A stretch of 64,000 bases of DNA from Listeria floridensis FSL S10-1187 (lineage in GTDB: Bacteria; Bacillota; Bacilli; Lactobacillales; Listeriaceae), in NCBI RefSeq assembly GCF_000525875.1, contig NZ_AODF01000008.1:107969-171968 (forward strand), given 5' to 3'. This document shows, one piece after another, positions 32,785 through 41,084 of this stretch; position 1 is the stretch's first letter, and every line of letters starts with the position of its first letter. The notes under the pieces are model-generated. The model saw only the letters and a program-made list of their open reading frames with translations. It was not told where the DNA came from and made no database searches. Position numbers and translations under genes: made by a program.

Positions 32785-33129
32785 GTGGCGAAAAAGAAAG
32801 TAAATCTGCTTGACCAAGTTCCCGTATTAAAAACAAAACTACAGGTCATTGACGAAGGTAAAAAAAGTTTTCTTTTAGTGGAACGAAACAATCCAGTTGA
32901 AAAAATGGCAATTCGATTTTTCAAACAGCAAAAGTATCGAAAAATCAACTTAGACGCAGAAGGCGCCTTCATTTTGAAACGTCTTGACGGCATCAAAGAC
33001 GTATCCGAACTTGAACAAGAATTCAGTCAGGAATTTGGAAACGAGGATGAAATGAGCCTTGCTCGCTTGGTTCGTTTTCTTCAAATTGTTGATTCATACG
33101 GCTGGTTGAGATGGGAGAAAAAAGCATAA
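32785..33129 (+). CDS. PqqD-family peptide-binding protein
   Basis: About 114 residues. The C-terminal ~75 residues (NLDAEGAFILKRLDGIKDVSELEQEFSQEFG) match the PqqD/RRE winged-helix fold, which binds leader peptides of ribosomal peptides in PQQ and RiPP pathways. No radical SAM, precursor peptide or protease lies nearby; the only partner is the OPT transporter just upstream. I choose GTG 32785 after AGAGGTG; a GTG at 32776 is within that site. It may help select or hold a peptide for the transporter, but that is inference. No signal peptide. Confidence 0.75.
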   Translation: MAKKKVNLLDQVPVLKTKLQVIDEGKKSFLLVERNNPVEKMAIRFFKQQKYRKINLDAEGAFILKRLDGIKDVSELEQEFSQEFGNEDEMSLARLVRFLQIVDSYGWLRWEKKA

Positions 33130-33167
33130 TAAAAGAGCATCTGCGCTTGCGCGGGGCTTGAACTAAG

Positions 33168-33204
33168 GAAAACACGCTGCGGTAAAGTGCAGCGTGTTTT
33201 TTAT
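33168..33204 (+). terminator. Terminator of the OPT-PqqD operon
   Basis: Stem AACACGCTGC with GCAGCGTGTT, loop GGTAAAGT, T run following. Confidence 0.88.
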
Positions 33205-33312
33205 GGTTGCATGTAATGAAAACATACATTTTATTTTTGCGGATCAATGGCTTACGTAAGAGTTAGAGTATAATTTGATTTTTTGTGCGATATTAAGGGC
33301 CTCATAAAATCC

Positions 33313-33465
33313 ATGAAACAGACGAGGAAACGAAGAGAGCATGACCATGATGAAACTGTGTGGAGTAACCTTAGAAAACCAATCTTCGAACTCAATGAAC
33401 CGATGGATATGTCCAAAAAATTACTTAGGGAATTCTGGATGATTTTTAATGCAAAGGAACGATGA
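33313..33465 (+). CDS. Possible small protein, about 50 aa
   Basis: MKQTRKRREHDHDETVWSN opens a strongly charged 50-residue frame that ends at 33465. A TATAAT lies upstream near 33268 and a clear terminator follows at 33509, so this is a transcription unit of about 280 bases. The ribosome binding site is poor (GGGCC region), and no family is recognised. It could equally be a small RNA. The rest of 33205-33694 holds only that terminator and AT-rich spacer. Confidence 0.35.
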   Translation: MKQTRKRREHDHDETVWSNLRKPIFELNEPMDMSKKLLREFWMIFNAKER

Positions 33466-33506
33466 ATTTTTGGTTTATTAAAGTTGGAAATACCGAATAA
33501 ATAACC

Positions 33507-33550
33507 ACAAAAAGATCAAATCCTAAGTTTCAGAGGATTTGATCTTTTTA
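33507..33550. terminator. Terminator downstream of the small ORF
   Basis: A 15-bp stem AAAAGATCAAATCCT with AGGATTTGATCTTTT and T run. It has A runs on the left, so it may also act leftward. Confidence 0.8.
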
Positions 33551-33694
33551 GTATCGCATAGATTGATTCTAACGCACTAGCTACTTATCTGATTATGACT
33601 GCTCATTCGTTGCTACTTTCCAGCCTAGTTATTTTTTGATAATCAAAGTATCTGCATTATTTGTATAAAATCTCGCTTTGCACAAAGTGAAGCT

Positions 33695-34255
33695 TTATTT
33701 CGTATTTTGATTAAAAAAATAGCGTTCTGCTTCTTTTGGAAAATGAAGCGGTTTGGTTCCAAGTTTTTCGAGTAAATCTCGCATTCTATGTTCCCCTTTA
33801 GCAATGCAGGTATCAATCTCAGCTCGAAATGCTGGCAAATGTGCCAGTAAGTAGTGGGATTGCAAAGGCGTTTTGATAAAAACATTTTCCGCTTCTGCAA
33901 GTAAAGCGAGATCACTCGTGCGAATATCTGGCAAGTCAACCGGAATGATCATGTAGCTTGCAGTTTGATCCGCCGCGTCCAGATGGACAGCACTATACAA
34001 CCCACCTAGCGGACCGTATTCCGCTAAGTTCTCATGATCAATCACAAATTTAACACGAGATTGACCTGCAAAAAGCTGCTTCATAGCTCTTTCTTGACTA
34101 GGGTTAATCGAAATAAGGATATCAGCCTGAAGGGGGATTAGTTTTTTGACAATCATCTCGATAAAAGTCGCCCCGTCGTGGCCTTCTGGAGTAAAAAAGG
34201 CTTTATCGCTTCCAAAACGTGTGGACTTCCCACCGGCAAGTACGATTATTTTCAT
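33695..34255 (-). CDS. mobA: Molybdenum cofactor guanylyltransferase
   Basis: About 186 residues. The nucleotide-binding motif VLAGGKSTRFGSDKA and the DLP metal motif (IIPVDLPDIRTSDL) identify MobA, which attaches GMP to molybdopterin to form the MGD cofactor. ATG 34255 is placed directly after the modC stop; an ATG at 34279 would overlap modC and lacks a usable site. It is the last gene of the minus-strand modBC-mobA unit, divergent from moeA. Confidence 0.88.
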   Translation of the reverse strand: MKIIVLAGGKSTRFGSDKAFFTPEGHDGATFIEMIVKKLIPLQADILISINPSQERAMKQLFAGQSRVKFVIDHENLAEYGPLGGLYSAVHLDAADQTASYMIIPVDLPDIRTSDLALLAEAENVFIKTPLQSHYLLAHLPAFRAEIDTCIAKGEHRMRDLLEKLGTKPLHFPKEAERYFFNQNTK

Positions 34256-34256
34256 G

Positions 34257-34917
34257 TTATTCTTTTTCAAGATGACCATCCTTTAACCGCAAGATTTCCC
34301 TCGTCAGCATCTCAGCTTCCGAGCGATAATGCGTCACAAAAATGACTGGAATTTCAAAATCCTTGGCCATTTCACGCACCAAGTTCATACAAATAAAGCG
34401 GGTTTCTTCATCTAGTCCGTTAAATGGTTCGTCAAGCAGAAGTAACCTCGGATTGACAATCATTGCTCGTGCCATGGCTACACGTTGTTTCTCTCCGCCA
34501 GATAGTTTTTGAACCGAAGAATAAAGGAGATGGGAGATCTGGAGATAATCGCTGATGTGGCGGACCTGTCGTTCGATTCCGTCTTTATCTTTTCGCTTCG
34601 TTTTATTTACTTGAAGCCCAAATGCAATATTATCATAAACGTTTAAGTTAGGGAAAAGGGCTAAATTTTGAAACAGATAGCCAATTTTTCGTTCAGCTGC
34701 GGGCAGGCGAAGTGAAACGGAAGTATCTTCGAAAAGAGTTTCGCCGAATAGGATTTTACCTTGGTCGATCGGCTTGAGTCCACTGATACACTGAAATAAA
34801 GTTGATTTTCCAACACCGCTAGCCCCCATGATTGCTGTGATTTCAGAATCGAATTCGTGTGTCACTTTCAGATCATGGAAAGGCATCTTTTTTTTCAAAG
34901 TCGAGTTTTAAATTCAT
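34257..34917 (-). CDS. modC: Molybdate ABC transporter ATP-binding protein, short form (frame break)
   Basis: Corrected length about 219 residues. Walker A is GASGVGKST, the signature KLSGGEKQRVAMA, Walker B LLLLDEPFNGLD. The frame breaks at eight A near the start (T run 34888-34895): with seven A it reads MNLKLDFEKKMPFHDLK from ATG 34917, which follows GAGGGGG inside the end of modB. Classical ModC proteins have about 350 residues with a C-terminal molybdate-binding TOBE domain; this one ends right after the ATPase domain. Specificity for molybdate is inferred from neighbours. Confidence 0.85.
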
Positions 34918-34918
34918 T

Positions 34919-35590
34919 CTACATCCCCCTCATCAGCTGACTTTGCCGCACAGTCAAAACATGAATAATAAAGAGGGCGGCAACTCCGATCAGCAGGTTG
35001 AATAAGCCAAGATAGAAGGCGGCTTTCATGTTGCCTTGCTGAACCATGAAGTAAATGCCAGAAGCAATTGTATCGGTTTTGCCTTCAATATAGCCTGCTA
35101 CCATAAGTGTCGCACCAAATTCGCCCATAGCTCTGCAAAAGCTTAGTAAAATACCCGCAAGAATCGGCTGCCAGCAGTTTGGTAAAATAACTTTTCGAAA
35201 AATCTGGCTGGATGTTGCTGAAAGTGTTTCGGCTGCCCAGACAAGCTCATGATCAATGGAGAGAAAAGCAGCTTTCAAACCTTGATACATGATTGGCAGA
35301 ATGATAATAGTTGTGGCAATAATGGCACCTGCTAAAGAGAAAATAAAACTGAAATGGAAGGTGTTAAAGATGAAGCCGCCAAACCAGTTGTTTTTGCCAA
35401 AGATGCTTAAAAGAATCAAGCCGACAACCGTTGGGGGAAGTACGAGCGGCAAGAGAATGAGTGTTTCAACCGGTAATTGAAACTTCGATTTAGCTCTGGC
35501 AAAGTAATAGCTGAGCGGAAGCATGGCTAAAAAAGCAATTGTGGTCGATACAACGGCGATTAAAATCGAATGCCAAACGGGTGTAAACAT
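34919..35590 (-). CDS. modB: Molybdate ABC transporter permease
   Basis: A 223-residue permease with about five hydrophobic segments and the binding-protein-dependent EAA-like loop (ELVWAAETLSATSSQIFRKVILPNCWQPILAGI). The N-terminal segment LPLVLPPTVVGLILL is typical of ModB/CysT permeases. It lies upstream of modC with the stop two bases before the modC ATG. The usual modA binding protein is not found in the 170 bases between modB and moeA. Confidence 0.88.
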   Translation of the reverse strand: MFTPVWHSILIAVVSTTIAFLAMLPLSYYFARAKSKFQLPVETLILLPLVLPPTVVGLILLSIFGKNNWFGGFIFNTFHFSFIFSLAGAIIATTIIILPIMYQGLKAAFLSIDHELVWAAETLSATSSQIFRKVILPNCWQPILAGILLSFCRAMGEFGATLMVAGYIEGKTDTIASGIYFMVQQGNMKAAFYLGLFNLLIGVAALFIIHVLTVRQSQLMRGM

Positions 35591-35760
35591 ATGTGTTCCT
35601 CCAAGCGAATAGATAAGTGATTTCCCTATTATTATTGCGCGACCTTCTTATAACTGTCAAACCATAGCGAAGAAAGAAAGATATTTGCTGTTCATTTCAG
35701 TTATTTTGCGGTATGATTTAAAATGACAAGAAAACGGATACACAGTGAGAAAAAAAGGGG

Positions 35761-36990
35761 ATGCAGATTTTGATTGAAAAAAGAAAAACGATTCCTTTTC
35801 ATGAAGCCGCACAAACGATTTTAGACCATACTGAGCCGCTTAAGCCCGAACAAATTCATTTGTTTTTAGCAAAAGGAAGGGTTTTAGCTGAAGAAATTCG
35901 TGCGCCATTTGCTGCGCCATATTTTCGCCGGTCAGGCTATGACGGCTTTGCGATTTGTGGGGAAGACGATGCGAATTATCCGATCACACTCCGTGTTGTG
36001 GCGGAAGTTCCATGTGGTGAAACATACGATAAACGGCTGAATTCTGGGGAAACGGTCCGCATCATGACGGGAGCAAAAGTGCCTGAGGGAGCGGACAAAG
36101 TCATCATGCTTGAACAGTCACTTCCAGCGAAAGGCCGAATGAAATCCGTTTGATTAATACGCAACCAAGTAGCAATATTACAGAAATCGGAGCAGAGTTC
36201 AAAGAAGGTGATCTGCTTTTGCCAAAGGGGCATCTCCTGAATGCCGGTTCGATCAGTTTGCTCGCTTCTTTTGGACTGACGAAAGCGCTAGTCATTCCAA
36301 AGCCGAAAGTGGCGATTCTTTCGACTGGAAGCGAACTTGTGGAAGCAGGAGAAAAACTTCCGGACGGAAAAATTTATAACAGCAATGAACCGCTTTTAGT
36401 GGGACTTGTGGAAGAATATGGCGGGGAAGTTGTGTTTCATGAAGCGTTACAAGATGATTATCAAGCGACACTCAAACGGCTTAAAGACATTGCAGAAACT
36501 GTAGATTTGATTTTGACAACAGGAGGCGTTTCGGTCGGTGATTTTGATTTTATGGCAGAAATTGCACGCAGTGAAGCCAAGATGCTGTTTAATAAAATTC
36601 AAATGCGCCCAGGTAGTCCAACGACAGCGATGTTATTTGAAAAAAAAATTACTCATTGCGCTTTCTGGAAATCCCGGAGCTTGCTTTACCGGTTTCCATT
36701 TATTCGCTGAACCGGCAATCAGGCGGCTTGCTGGACAACATTCAACGATTCGTGAAGTAAATGGGGTAATGGCTCAAGATTATTTGAAAAATAACGGCTA
36801 TGACCGCTTTTTACGCGCTAAGGCGAGACTTGAAAACGAAACGTACTATGTGGAACCAGTTGGGAGCGACATGTCAAGTTCGCTTGGCAATTTACCGTTT
36901 GCGGATTCGCTCGTGATGATTCCGCGAGGCAAAGTCGGAAAAGCAAAGGGAGAAGAGGTACGAGTATGGCTGTTATCCTCCAAGTCGTAG
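35761..36990 (+). CDS. moeA: Molybdopterin molybdenumtransferase MoeA (two frame breaks)
   Basis: Inserts molybdate into adenylated molybdopterin. Domain III motif LSTGSELVEAGEKLPDGKIYNSN and TTGGVSVGDFDFMAE are clear. Two breaks split it. A missing A near 36138-36139 joins PAKGRN to EIRLINTQPSSNITEIGAEFKEGD. An extra A in the nine-A run 36640-36648 hides LLIALSGNPGACFTGFHLFAEPAIRRL. Corrected length is about 409 residues. ATG 35761 follows AAAAAGGGG. It begins the plus-strand operon moeA-mobB-moaE-moaD-moaC-moaA and overlaps mobB by 25 bases. Confidence 0.9.
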
Positions 36991-37454
36991 GTTATAAAAA
37001 CAGCGGAAAAACAACCTTCTTGAATGCGCTAATCCACCAAGCGAAACAAGCGGGATATCAGGTTGCGGCAATTAAGCACGATGCCCATTCGTTTGAGATG
37101 GATCATCCGGGAACAGACAGTATGAGCTACAGGGAAAGCGGTGCTGATCATGTGGCACTTGTATCAAGCCGTCAATTTGCATTTTTAAGCAATCACGGCC
37201 TTTCACTTCAAGAAGCACTCAAGCAAATGCCGCCAGCCGATTTGATTTTGGTGGAAGGGTATAAAGAGGCCCCGTTTCCAAAAGTGGCGCTTGTACGCAG
37301 CTTAGAAGAACTGACCGAATTTGAAGCGACGCTTAGGCAAGTGGCTGTGTTTGCATCAAAGGATTCGCTTGCTTCTTCGCGGATTCGGGAAATCGGGGAT
37401 CCAGAGCAAATTAAAAATTTGGCAGAATCACTGATAGAGGAGTTTTTACGATGA
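36966..37454 (+). CDS. mobB: Molybdopterin-guanine dinucleotide biosynthesis adapter MobB
   Basis: A 162-residue P-loop GTP-binding protein with Walker A GYKNSGKTTFLN at residues 7-18 and the metal-like HDAHSFEMDHPGTDS segment. It helps MobA in making the dinucleotide cofactor. It starts inside the end of moeA after AGAAGAGG and overlaps moaE by four bases. Its presence with mobA indicates that the cell uses the MGD form in at least one molybdoenzyme, none of which lies in this window. Confidence 0.9.
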   Translation: MAVILQVVGYKNSGKTTFLNALIHQAKQAGYQVAAIKHDAHSFEMDHPGTDSMSYRESGADHVALVSSRQFAFLSNHGLSLQEALKQMPPADLILVEGYKEAPFPKVALVRSLEELTEFEATLRQVAVFASKDSLASSRIREIGDPEQIKNLAESLIEEFLR

Positions 37455-37868
37455 AATACGTGGCGCTTGTTGAAGAAAAAATTGAAATCGAACCGCTGTT
37501 TACGAAACTAATTGATAAAGAGTTCGGAGCAGTCAATACTTTTATCGGCACAATTCGAGAATGGACCGGCGAAATCAGAACGGAAAAAATCAGTTATACC
37601 GCTTATCGCGAAATGGCGGTTAAGGAACTTACGAGGCTTGCAGCGGACGTTGAGGAAAAGTATGAAGCAAATGTGGTGGTGGTTCATCGCCTTGGAGAAT
37701 TAGGCTTATCAGATATTGCCGTATTTATCGGAGTTGCTACGAAACATCGTCATGAAAGCTATGAAGGTTCGCGTTACATCATCGAAGAACTTAAAAAAAA
37801 GTGTACCGATTTGGAAAGAAGAATTTGATACAGATAAAATCAGATGGGGTGGTTCAAGTGGTCACTAA
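37451..37868 (+). CDS. moaE: Molybdopterin synthase, large subunit (frame break)
   Basis: Transfers sulfur from MoaD to precursor Z. It has GAVNTFIGTIREWTG, VVVHRLGELGLSDIAVFIGVATKHR and the catalytic lysine region near the end. The frame breaks at eight A (37793-37800); with seven A it reads ELKKSVPIWKEEFDTDKIRWGG and ends at TAA 37866-37868, giving about 138 residues. Without the correction the conserved KxxVPIWK end would be lost. It overlaps moaD by 11 bases, as the two subunits form one complex. Confidence 0.92.
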
Positions 37869-38103
37869 AATTAAATTTTTTGCGTTTTTGGCAGAAAAGA
37901 CCGGTAGCGAAAGCCGCATAAATATTGCAGGTGCAAACAGTGTCGGCGAACTGCGCGATTTGATCAGCAGCGAGTTCCCAGAGATTGCACTCGACCTTTC
38001 GAAATGTATGATCGCGATTAACATGGAATTCAAGCAAGATGAAGACCTGTTACCCGAAGAGATCGAGGAAATTGCAGTAATCCCGCCAGTAAGTGGCGGA
38101 TGA
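37858..38103 (+). CDS. moaD: Molybdopterin synthase, small sulfur-carrier subunit
   Basis: An 81-residue ubiquitin-like protein ending in the required Gly-Gly (VIPPVSGG), which is thiocarboxylated after adenylation by the MoeB-type enzyme encoded at 41085. I choose GTG 37858, which follows GGGGTGG; the open frame extends upstream only because it overlaps moaE in another phase. The first residues VTKIKFFAFLAEKTGSES match the family start. Confidence 0.9.
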   Translation: MVTKIKFFAFLAEKTGSESRINIAGANSVGELRDLISSEFPEIALDLSKCMIAINMEFKQDEDLLPEEIEEIAVIPPVSGG

Positions 38104-38120
38104 AAAGGAAGTGACCTAAC

Positions 38121-38594
38121 ATGGATCGATTAACACACTTCAACGCAGAAAAGCGTGCACAGATGGTAGATGTGACAGAGAAAGATGAAACGAAGCGCGT
38201 AGCAGTTGCAGAGGCAAAAATGCTGATGCAGCCGGAAACGCTGTCGCGGATTAAAGACGGGAAAGTTGCCAAAGGTGATGTACTTGCGGTTGCACAAGTG
38301 GCAGGAATTATGGCTGCTAAAAAAACGAGCGAACTAATTCCAATGTGCCATCCACTTCTTACATCCAAAGCGGACTTGTCTTTTTCAGACGATGGAGATC
38401 GAACGCTGACAATTACGGCAACAGTCGTGACCGTTGGAAAAACAGGCGTCGAGATGGAAGCCTTAACGGCAGCAACAATTGCTGGACTGACCGTTTATGA
38501 TATGTGTAAGGCAATGGACCGAGGAATGGAACTAAAAGAAGCACGTTTGCTCAAGAAATCGGGAGGAAAAAGTGGCGACTATTCGCCGAAATAG
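38121..38594 (+). CDS. moaC: Cyclic pyranopterin monophosphate synthase accessory protein
   Basis: A 157-residue enzyme that, with MoaA, converts GTP to cyclic pyranopterin monophosphate. The signature [17 protein letters not shown] and the late segment [29 protein letters not shown] with the catalytic Lys/Asp region are present. It follows AGGAAGTGA and precedes moaA by 14 bases. No frame break. Confidence 0.95.
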   Translation: MDRLTHFNAEKRAQMVDVTEKDETKRVAVAEAKMLMQPETLSRIKDGKVAKGDVLAVAQVAGIMAAKKTSELIPMCHPLLTSKADLSFSDDGDRTLTITATVVTVGKTGVEMEALTAATIAGLTVYDMCKAMDRGMELKEARLLKKSGGKSGDYSPK

Positions 38595-38608
38595 CAGGAG
38601 GTTTTAAA

Positions 38609-39614
38609 ATGGAAGTACTTAAAGATCGTTTTGGACGTGCTCATGATTATATTCGCATTTCGGTGACGGACCGCTGTAATTTACGCTGTGTCTACTGTAT
38701 GCCGGAGGAAGGATTAAAATTTTTACCGCATGAAGAAGTGCTCTCAAAAGATGAAATCATTGAATTTATGAAAGTACTGGTTCAGTTCGGGATTAAGAAA
38801 GTACGCATTACGGGAGGAGAGCCGTTACTTCGGACGGACATCGTTGAGATCATCAAGGGAATTGCTGATATTCCTGAAATTGAAGATATTGCCGTCACAA
38901 CAAATGCGATGTACTTGGCGAAAAAAAGCCGCTGCACTAAAAGAAGCGGGACTTACACGAATTAATGTCAGCTTGGATTCGCTGCATGAAGATCGTTTCC
39001 GTGAAATTACGCGAGGCGGACGTCTGCAAAAAGTCTTAGATGGAATAAAAAAAGCAGAAGAGATTGGCCTTTTTCCGATCAAGTTGAATGTGGTATTGAT
39101 TAAGGGACAGAACGATGACGAAATTTTGGACTTCCTCGAATTTACGAAGGATAAGGATATCAATATCCGTTTTATTGAATACATGCCGATTGGTCATGCT
39201 GGAAACAGCTGGAAAGAAAAGTATTTATCCCTAGAAACTATTTTTGAAAAATGCCGGGAACAAGGTTTGGACTATGAAGCCATTGATAATGTACGCGGCA
39301 ATGGACCATCTGAAAATTATCGTTTGAAGGGTGCAAAAGGTTCCTTTGGACTGATTCATCCGGTCAGCTCGCATTTTTGTGCAAGTTGCAACCGGTTGCG
39401 ATTAACAGCAGACGGCTACATCAAAGCATGTCTATATTGGGATGAAGAATTAAATATCCGCCCGTTTATCTTAAACAATCCGGAAGAGCTTGTTCGGCTA
39501 GTGAAAAAGGCGATTGATAACAAGCCGGAAAATCACGAAATGGCGCTTAAGCTACAAGATGAAGCAACTTCACATCAGCCTACTTGGCGGCGGATGAGTC
39601 AAATCGGAGGCTAA
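38609..39614 (+). CDS. moaA: GTP 3',8-cyclase MoaA (frame break)
   Basis: A radical SAM enzyme. The first iron-sulfur cluster site is CNLRCVYC (Cys-x3-Cys-x2-Cys) and the second is CASCNRLRL plus a later Cys (YIKACLYW). The C-terminal Gly-Gly tail (SQIGG) that enters the active site is present. The frame breaks at seven A (38921-38927); with six A it reads [23 protein letters not shown], about 334 residues. ATG 38609 follows AGGAGG. Last gene of the plus-strand moa operon, ended by a terminator. Confidence 0.93.
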
Positions 39615-39629
39615 CCATTAAATGAAAAT

Positions 39630-39666
39630 GCGAAAGGCTGCAAATTTTTTGCAGCCTTTTTCTTTT
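39630..39666 (+). terminator. Terminator of the moe-mob-moa operon
   Basis: Stem AAAGGCTGCAAA with TTTGCAGCCTTT, followed by T-rich sequence. Confidence 0.85.
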
Positions 39667-39698
39667 GATTTCCATAAAAAGAAAAGAAAGTAAAAAAA

Positions 39699-39755
39699 TT
39701 GACTTTTCTTTTTTATAGGCGTACACTTAAAATATAGTTACAGAAAGCGCTTTCA
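39699..39755 (+). promoter_or_regulatory. Promoter with a downstream cre-like palindrome
   Basis: TTGACT (39699-39704), a 17-base spacer, TACACT (39722-39727). At 39742-39755, AGAAAGCGCTTTCA contains the perfect 12-base palindrome GAAAGCGCTTTC, which differs from the CcpA cre consensus TGWAANCGNTNWCA at the first two bases. It lies just after the expected start of transcription, where CcpA or another LacI-type repressor would block. It controls the SDR gene. Confidence 0.65.
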
Positions 39756-39778
39756 AAAACAACAAAGGAGAGATAAGC

Positions 39779-40534
39779 ATGAAATTAGAAGGTAAAGTTG
39801 CCATTATTACAGGGGGAGCAGCTGGGATTGGTTTCCAAACTGCATTATTATTTTTAAAAGAGGGAGCAAGCGTTGTCTTCACGGATATTAATCCAAACGA
39901 GGGCGAAAAAGCATTGCTTGAACTGAAAAAAGAAAGTGACAAAGTAATTTTTGTTAAACAAGATGTCAGTAAAGAAGATGACTGGCGTATGGTTGTTGAA
40001 AAAACGAATGCAACCTTTGGAAAAATTGATATTCTCTTTAACAATGCCGGAATCTACGTGATCAAACCGATTCCTGAAATTACAATGGAAGATTGGAATC
40101 GAATGATGGATATTAATGTAACTGGTGTATTCTTAGGACTTAAACACGTCCTTCCTGAAATTGAAAAATCGGGTGAAGGCTCTGTCATTAATGCTTCTTC
40201 AATTGCTGGTCTTCAAGGCGGAGCAGGTCATTTAATGTACGGAGCAAGTAAAGGTGCTGTTCGGCTTATGACAAAAGATGCCGCTGCAGAATATGCTTCA
40301 AAAGGAATTCGAATTAATTCGATTCACCCTGGTTATATTACAACACAAATGGCAAACTATGCTTCTGAAACCTTACATTTATCAAAACGCGAGTTGGATA
40401 AAACTTATCCACTTGGTCGGATGGGTAAACCGGAAGAAGTTGCAAAAATGGTGCTCTTCCTTGCATCAGATGATTCTTCATTCTCAACAGGTGCCGAATT
40501 TGTACTTGACGGTGGAGTAACCAATTCAATTTAA
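39779..40534 (+). CDS. Short-chain dehydrogenase/reductase (SDR)
   Basis: A 251-residue NAD(P)-dependent oxidoreductase of the classical SDR type. The cofactor motif is TGGAAGIGFQT (TGxxxGxG) with an acidic residue at the end of strand 2 (VFTDIN), which suggests NAD preference. NNAG and the catalytic set Ser (INASSIAG) and YGASK (YxxxK) follow. The C-terminal GAEFVLDGG is standard. It has its own promoter and terminator within the molybdenum gene cluster. Substrate unknown; a sugar or polyol is suggested only by the cre-like operator. Confidence 0.88.
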   Translation: MKLEGKVAIITGGAAGIGFQTALLFLKEGASVVFTDINPNEGEKALLELKKESDKVIFVKQDVSKEDDWRMVVEKTNATFGKIDILFNNAGIYVIKPIPEITMEDWNRMMDINVTGVFLGLKHVLPEIEKSGEGSVINASSIAGLQGGAGHLMYGASKGAVRLMTKDAAAEYASKGIRINSIHPGYITTQMANYASETLHLSKRELDKTYPLGRMGKPEEVAKMVLFLASDDSSFSTGAEFVLDGGVTNSI

Positions 40535-40540
40535 ACAAAA

Positions 40541-40578
40541 GCAAAAGCTCTTCCGCCATGGCGGAAGAGCTTTTTTAA
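40541..40578. terminator. Bidirectional terminator between the SDR gene and moaB
   Basis: A perfect 15-bp stem AAAAGCTCTTCCGCC with its complement around ATG-like loop bases (CCATGG centre), with A and T runs outside. It serves both convergent genes. Confidence 0.9.
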
Positions 40579-40580
40579 TG

Positions 40581-41069
40581 TCATTTGCGTCGTTCCGCAA
40601 TCAAGTGCGGCATTTCTGCAAGAATTAATTTTTGCATTCCCGTTGATACGGCATTTTTTGAGCCCGGTAGCGCAAAAAAGAGAATATCATTTGCCGTAAA
40701 GCCAGCAAAAGCTTGAGAAGCCATGGCTTTAGAGCCAATATCACTATAGCTGATCATTCGGAATAATTCCCCAAATCCCGGAATTTCTTGTTCAACATGT
40801 GAGTACAGCGCTTCAAATGTAACATCTCGTTTAGCAAGCCCAGTTCCACCAGTTGAAATAATACAAGCTGGGTTTTCTTCTTCAAGCAGGCTAAAGGCAG
40901 CTTGTATTTCACGCGGATCATCACGAACGACTAGGCGCTGAGTTACTTGATGCTTCTCTTTTATAAGTAATTCTGCGATAAGTTGTCCGCTCGTATCAGT
41001 TTCAAACGTTCGCGTATCACTGATTGTCAAGATCCCACAGCGAAGATTTAAGGCGTCAGATTGATGCAA
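40581..41069 (-). CDS. moaB: Molybdopterin adenylyltransferase-type protein MoaB
   Basis: A 162-residue MoaB/Mog-family protein that adenylates molybdopterin before molybdenum insertion by MoeA. The motif IISTGGTGLAKRDVTFEA and the later FALPGSKNAVSTGMQKLI are diagnostic. It lies 15 bases after the moeB stop on the minus strand, with AAGGAGGGA before its ATG at 41069. Confidence 0.92.
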   Translation of the reverse strand: MHQSDALNLRCGILTISDTRTFETDTSGQLIAELLIKEKHQVTQRLVVRDDPREIQAAFSLLEEENPACIISTGGTGLAKRDVTFEALYSHVEQEIPGFGELFRMISYSDIGSKAMASQAFAGFTANDILFFALPGSKNAVSTGMQKLILAEMPHLIAERRK

Positions 41070-41084
41070 GGAAAATCCCTCCTT

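Noticed and set aside
35591..38608. A molybdenum cofactor riboswitch before moeA or moaA
   Set aside because: The moeA upstream region is only about 170 bases without an extended structured leader, and moaA follows moaC by 14 bases.
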